A DNA stretch of 64,000 nucleotides from Halomonas halophila (GTDB lineage: Bacteria; Pseudomonadota; Gammaproteobacteria; Pseudomonadales; Halomonadaceae): assembly GCF_030406665.1 (NCBI RefSeq), contig NZ_CP129121.1:1550001-1614000 (forward strand), in the 5' to 3' direction. The notes under the pieces were generated by a model. The model was not told the DNA's origin, did no database searches, and worked only from the letters and a program-made list of their open reading frames with translations. Both the position numbers and the translations under genes were made by a program. Of this stretch, positions 61,659 to 64,000 are shown one piece after another (the first letter of the stretch is position 1; the number at the start of each line of letters is the position of its first letter).

Positions 61659-62978
61659 ATGAGTTCCCATTCGCCCACCGTGCCCAAGCGCCTGTTCGTC
61701 GCCAGCCTGCTGAGCCTGGCCGTCTCGGCACCGGCCCTGGCGCAGGAAGATCCCATCAAGGTCGGCATCCTGCACTCGCTCTCCGGCACCATGGCCATCA
61801 GCGAGTCGACCCTCAAGGACACCATGCTGATGCTGATCGAGCAGCAGAACGAGCAGGGCGGCCTGCTCGGCCGCGAGCTCGAGCCGGTGGTGGTCGACCC
61901 GGCCTCCGACTGGCCGCTGTTCGCCGAGAAGGCGCGCCAGCTGCTGGCCCAGGACGAGGTCGACGTGATCTTCGGCAACTGGACATCGGTGTCGCGGAAG
62001 TCGGTGCTGCCGGTGGTCGAGGAGCTCGACGGCCTGCTGTTCTACCCGGTCCAGTACGAGGGTGAAGAGTCCTCCGAGAACGTCTTCTACACCGGGGCCG
62101 CGCCCAACCAGCAGGCGATCCCGGCGGTCGATTACCTGATGAACGACGTCGGCGTGGAGCGCTGGGTGCTGGCCGGCACCGACTATGTCTATCCGCGCAC
62201 CACCAACAAGATTCTCGAGGCCTATCTCAAGGATCATGGCGTCGCCGACGACGACATCATGGTCAACTACACCCCCTTCGGGCATTCCGACTGGCAGAAC
62301 ATCGTCTCCGACATCAAGGACTTCGGCAGCCAGGGCAAGAAGACCGCGGTGGTCTCGACCATCAACGGCGACGCCAACGTGCCGTTCTACCGTGAGCTCG
62401 GCAACCAGGGCATCGATGCCGCGGACATCCCGGTGGTGGCCTTCTCGGTGGGCGAGCAGGAGCTCTCCGGCATCGACACCGCGCCGCTGGTCGGCCACCT
62501 GGCGGCCTGGAACTACTTCATGAGCGTCGATACCGACACCAACTACGACTTCATCGACAGCTGGATCGACTACACCGGCGACGAGATGGCGGTCACCAAC
62601 GACCCCATGGAGGCCCACTACATCGGCTTCAACATGTGGAGCGAGGCCGTGCGCAAGGCCGGCACCACCGAGGTCGACGCGGTCAAGGACGCCATCATCG
62701 GCGTGTCCGTGCCCAACCTGACCGGTGGCTATGCCACCATGATGCCCAATCACCACATCACCAAGCCGGTGCTGATCGGCGAGATCCAGGACAACGGCCA
62801 GTTCTCCATCGTCTGGGAGACGCCCTCCACCGTGGCCGGCGATGCCTGGTCCGACTACCTGCCGGGCTCGCGGGACCTGATCAGCGACTGGCGCGCGCCG
62901 ATGCGCTGCGGCAACTACAACGTCGTCGAGGGACGCTGCGGCGGCGGTGCCGACACCGAGGTGGCTTCGGCCGAATAA
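61659..62978 (+). CDS. urtA: Urea ABC transporter substrate-binding protein
   Basis: A 439-residue periplasmic receptor with a signal peptide cut after ALA (residues 1-28). Typical UrtA segments: IKVGILHSLSGTMAISESTLKD, GNWTSVSRKSVLPVVEELDGLLFYPVQYEGEESS-type region, GAAPNQQAIPAVDYL, TDYVYPRTTNKIL and the C-terminal GCGGG-type cysteine pair (RCGNYNVVEGRCGGG). It is the first gene of the urtABCDE operon for high-affinity urea uptake. The start follows AAGGAGATC. It is preceded by a sigma-54 promoter, so nitrogen limitation is the likely cue. Confidence 0.96.
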   Translation: MSSHSPTVPKRLFVASLLSLAVSAPALAQEDPIKVGILHSLSGTMAISESTLKDTMLMLIEQQNEQGGLLGRELEPVVVDPASDWPLFAEKARQLLAQDEVDVIFGNWTSVSRKSVLPVVEELDGLLFYPVQYEGEESSENVFYTGAAPNQQAIPAVDYLMNDVGVERWVLAGTDYVYPRTTNKILEAYLKDHGVADDDIMVNYTPFGHSDWQNIVSDIKDFGSQGKKTAVVSTINGDANVPFYRELGNQGIDAADIPVVAFSVGEQELSGIDTAPLVGHLAAWNYFMSVDTDTNYDFIDSWIDYTGDEMAVTNDPMEAHYIGFNMWSEAVRKAGTTEVDAVKDAIIGVSVPNLTGGYATMMPNHHITKPVLIGEIQDNGQFSIVWETPSTVAGDAWSDYLPGSRDLISDWRAPMRCGNYNVVEGRCGGGADTEVASAE

Positions 62979-62988
62979 GCAGCCGCTC

Positions 62989-63021
62989 CCCGGGCCGCGT
63001 CGCGGCCCGGGCCTTCCTTTC
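62989..63021 (+). other. Hairpin between urtA and urtB
   Basis: CCCGGGCCGCG (62989-62999) pairs with CGCGGCCCGGG (63001-63011), followed by CCTTCCTTTC. It could be a leaky terminator or a 3' mRNA stabiliser that lets the receptor be made in excess over the membrane subunits. Confidence 0.55.
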
Positions 63022-63042
63022 TCCCACTGACAGGACATGGTC

Positions 63043-64000
63043 ATGAGGACGATTCGCTCCCTCGTGCAGGGGCTGCTGTGCCTGATCGTCGTCTCGCTCG
63101 CCGCGCCGACCGGCCTGGCCGCGGCCGACGACGGCCGGGCACTGCTCGAGGCCCTCGACACCGATTCCTACGCCGCCAAGGGCGAGGCCGTGACGGCCAT
63201 CGCCGACAGCGGCCATCCGCAGAGCCGCGCCTGGCTCGAGGCGCTGCTCGACGGCAAGCTGCAGCGCCAGCAAGACGCCGGCCGCTTCGTGGTGGTGCTC
63301 GCCAATCGCGGCCGCCACTGGCCGGTGCGCGATGCGATCACCGACGAGGAACTCGGCGAGATGTCGCGTCGCGATCTGGATCGCATCGGCATCAACAATG
63401 CGCTGCGCGGCCAGCTGCAGAACACCCTGGCGCTGCTCGACCTGCGGGCTCCGGCGGTCTCGGCGCGCCGCGAGGCGGCCCGGAACCTGCTGGGCCGGGT
63501 CGAGCCCGCGATGGTCGAGCCGCTGAACGCCCTGATGGAGGGCGAATCCGACGACGAGGTGCGCCGGCTGCTGACCCAGGCCATCGCCATCCAGCGCCTG
63601 GAGCAGGGCGACGTCGAGGCGGTGGAGGCGCTGTCCGGCAGTCTCAATGCCTCCGTGCGCTCGGCGCTCAGCGCCGCCGCTCGCAGCGATGACACGGCGC
63701 TGTCCGAGGCCGCCACCGAGGCCCTGGCCGGCATCGAGCAGAAGCAGAAGCTGAACGACGGCATCCAGACGCTGTATTTCGGCCTGTCGCTCGGCTCGGT
63801 GCTGGTGCTGGCGGCGATCGGCCTGGCCATCACCTTCGGCGTGATGGGCGTGATCAACATGGCCCACGGCGAGCTGATCATGCTCGGCGCCTACACCACC
63901 TGGGGCATGCAGCAGCTGCTGCCGGGCCAGCCGGGACTGGCGCTGCTGCTGTCGATTCCCGCGGGCTTCCTGGTCGCGGCGCTGGCCGGCATCGTCATCG
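63043..64000 (+). CDS. urtB: Urea ABC transporter permease UrtB, 5' part
   Basis: About 319 codons are present; the gene continues past the right edge. It opens with a signal peptide (1-27, ending TGLAAADD), then a periplasmic helical-repeat region (about 28-235) that is characteristic of UrtB and absent from ordinary LivH permeases, then the membrane part beginning LYFGLSLGSVLVLAAIGLAITFGVMGVINMAHGELIMLGAY, a branched-chain-type permease signature. The ATG at 63043 has AGGA seven bases upstream; an ATG at 63037 is too close to it. Follows urtA by 64 bases. Confidence 0.94.
   Translation, partial: MRTIRSLVQGLLCLIVVSLAAPTGLAAADDGRALLEALDTDSYAAKGEAVTAIADSGHPQSRAWLEALLDGKLQRQQDAGRFVVVLANRGRHWPVRDAITDEELGEMSRRDLDRIGINNALRGQLQNTLALLDLRAPAVSARREAARNLLGRVEPAMVEPLNALMEGESDDEVRRLLTQAIAIQRLEQGDVEAVEALSGSLNASVRSALSAAARSDDTALSEAATEALAGIEQKQKLNDGIQTLYFGLSLGSVLVLAAIGLAITFGVMGVINMAHGELIMLGAYTTWGMQQLLPGQPGLALLLSIPAGFLVAALAGIVI

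Overview
The window is about 64 kb of high-GC chromosome from a gammaproteobacterium. It most resembles the Halomonadaceae (Halomonas or Chromohalobacter type). That placement is an inference from protein character and gene order: leuS-lptE-holA, and the long run leuC-leuD-leuB-asd-fimV-truA-trpF-trpB-trpA-accD-folC-SPOR protein-cvpA-purF-metZ, which Pseudomonas and its relatives also carry. I see no rRNA, tRNA, insertion sequence, prophage or CRISPR array. Coding density is high and most genes belong to known families, so this looks like core chromosome with a few accessory patches and no obviously new large system.

Layout. (1) 1-2264, minus: end of a lipoprotein gene, a PA2779-like membrane protein, and a diguanylate cyclase overlapping a small periplasmic molybdopterin-oxidoreductase-like protein. 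(2) 2348-6516, minus: holA, lptE and leuS. (3) 6755-9853: a zinc-ribbon protein, a polytopic membrane protein of unknown substrate, and a LysR regulator divergent from leuC. (4) 10076-27760, plus: leucine, aspartate-family and tryptophan biosynthesis with fimV, truA, accD, folC, cvpA, purF and metZ. (5) 27902-33403: cytochrome b561, YceI, a 2-oxoglutarate/Fe(II) dioxygenase, a PAS-GGDEF-EAL protein and a MATE exporter. (6) 33625-39952: dadA, then the phenylalanine/tyrosine catabolic operon phhA-phhB-aromatic aminotransferase on minus, divergent from its TyrR/PhhR-type regulator. (7) 39957-45038: recQ, another diguanylate cyclase, cfa with a decayed second copy of its 3' end, and a thiamine-binding protein. 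(8) 45255-49494: hpd, a sodium-coupled transporter, cobA and an RlpA-like protein. (9) 49543-56444: a tripartite tricarboxylate transporter (tctCBA) divergent from IclR, TctD, TctE and a stand-alone solute-binding protein. (10) 56826-61426: a c-di-GMP phosphodiesterase-type protein overlapping a diguanylate cyclase. (11) 61659-end: the start of the urea ABC transporter (urtA and partial urtB).

How they work together. Phe is hydroxylated to Tyr (PhhA, cofactor recycled by PhhB), transaminated to 4-hydroxyphenylpyruvate, and oxidised to homogentisate (Hpd). TyrR-box-like dyads lie in the phhA/phhR intergenic region and upstream of hpd, so one regulator probably ties the two loci together. Five GGDEF/EAL proteins in 64 kb indicate heavy c-di-GMP signalling. 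The urt genes have a -24/-12 sigma-54 promoter preceded by NtrC-like sites, as expected for nitrogen control.

Points most worth following: the in-frame 3' remnant of cfa; a LOV-like PAS domain without its photoactive cysteine; perfect palindromes in front of tctC and of the 2OG dioxygenase; a twin-arginine-like lipoprotein signal on LptE; and the paired periplasmic molybdopterin-fold protein and diguanylate cyclase.
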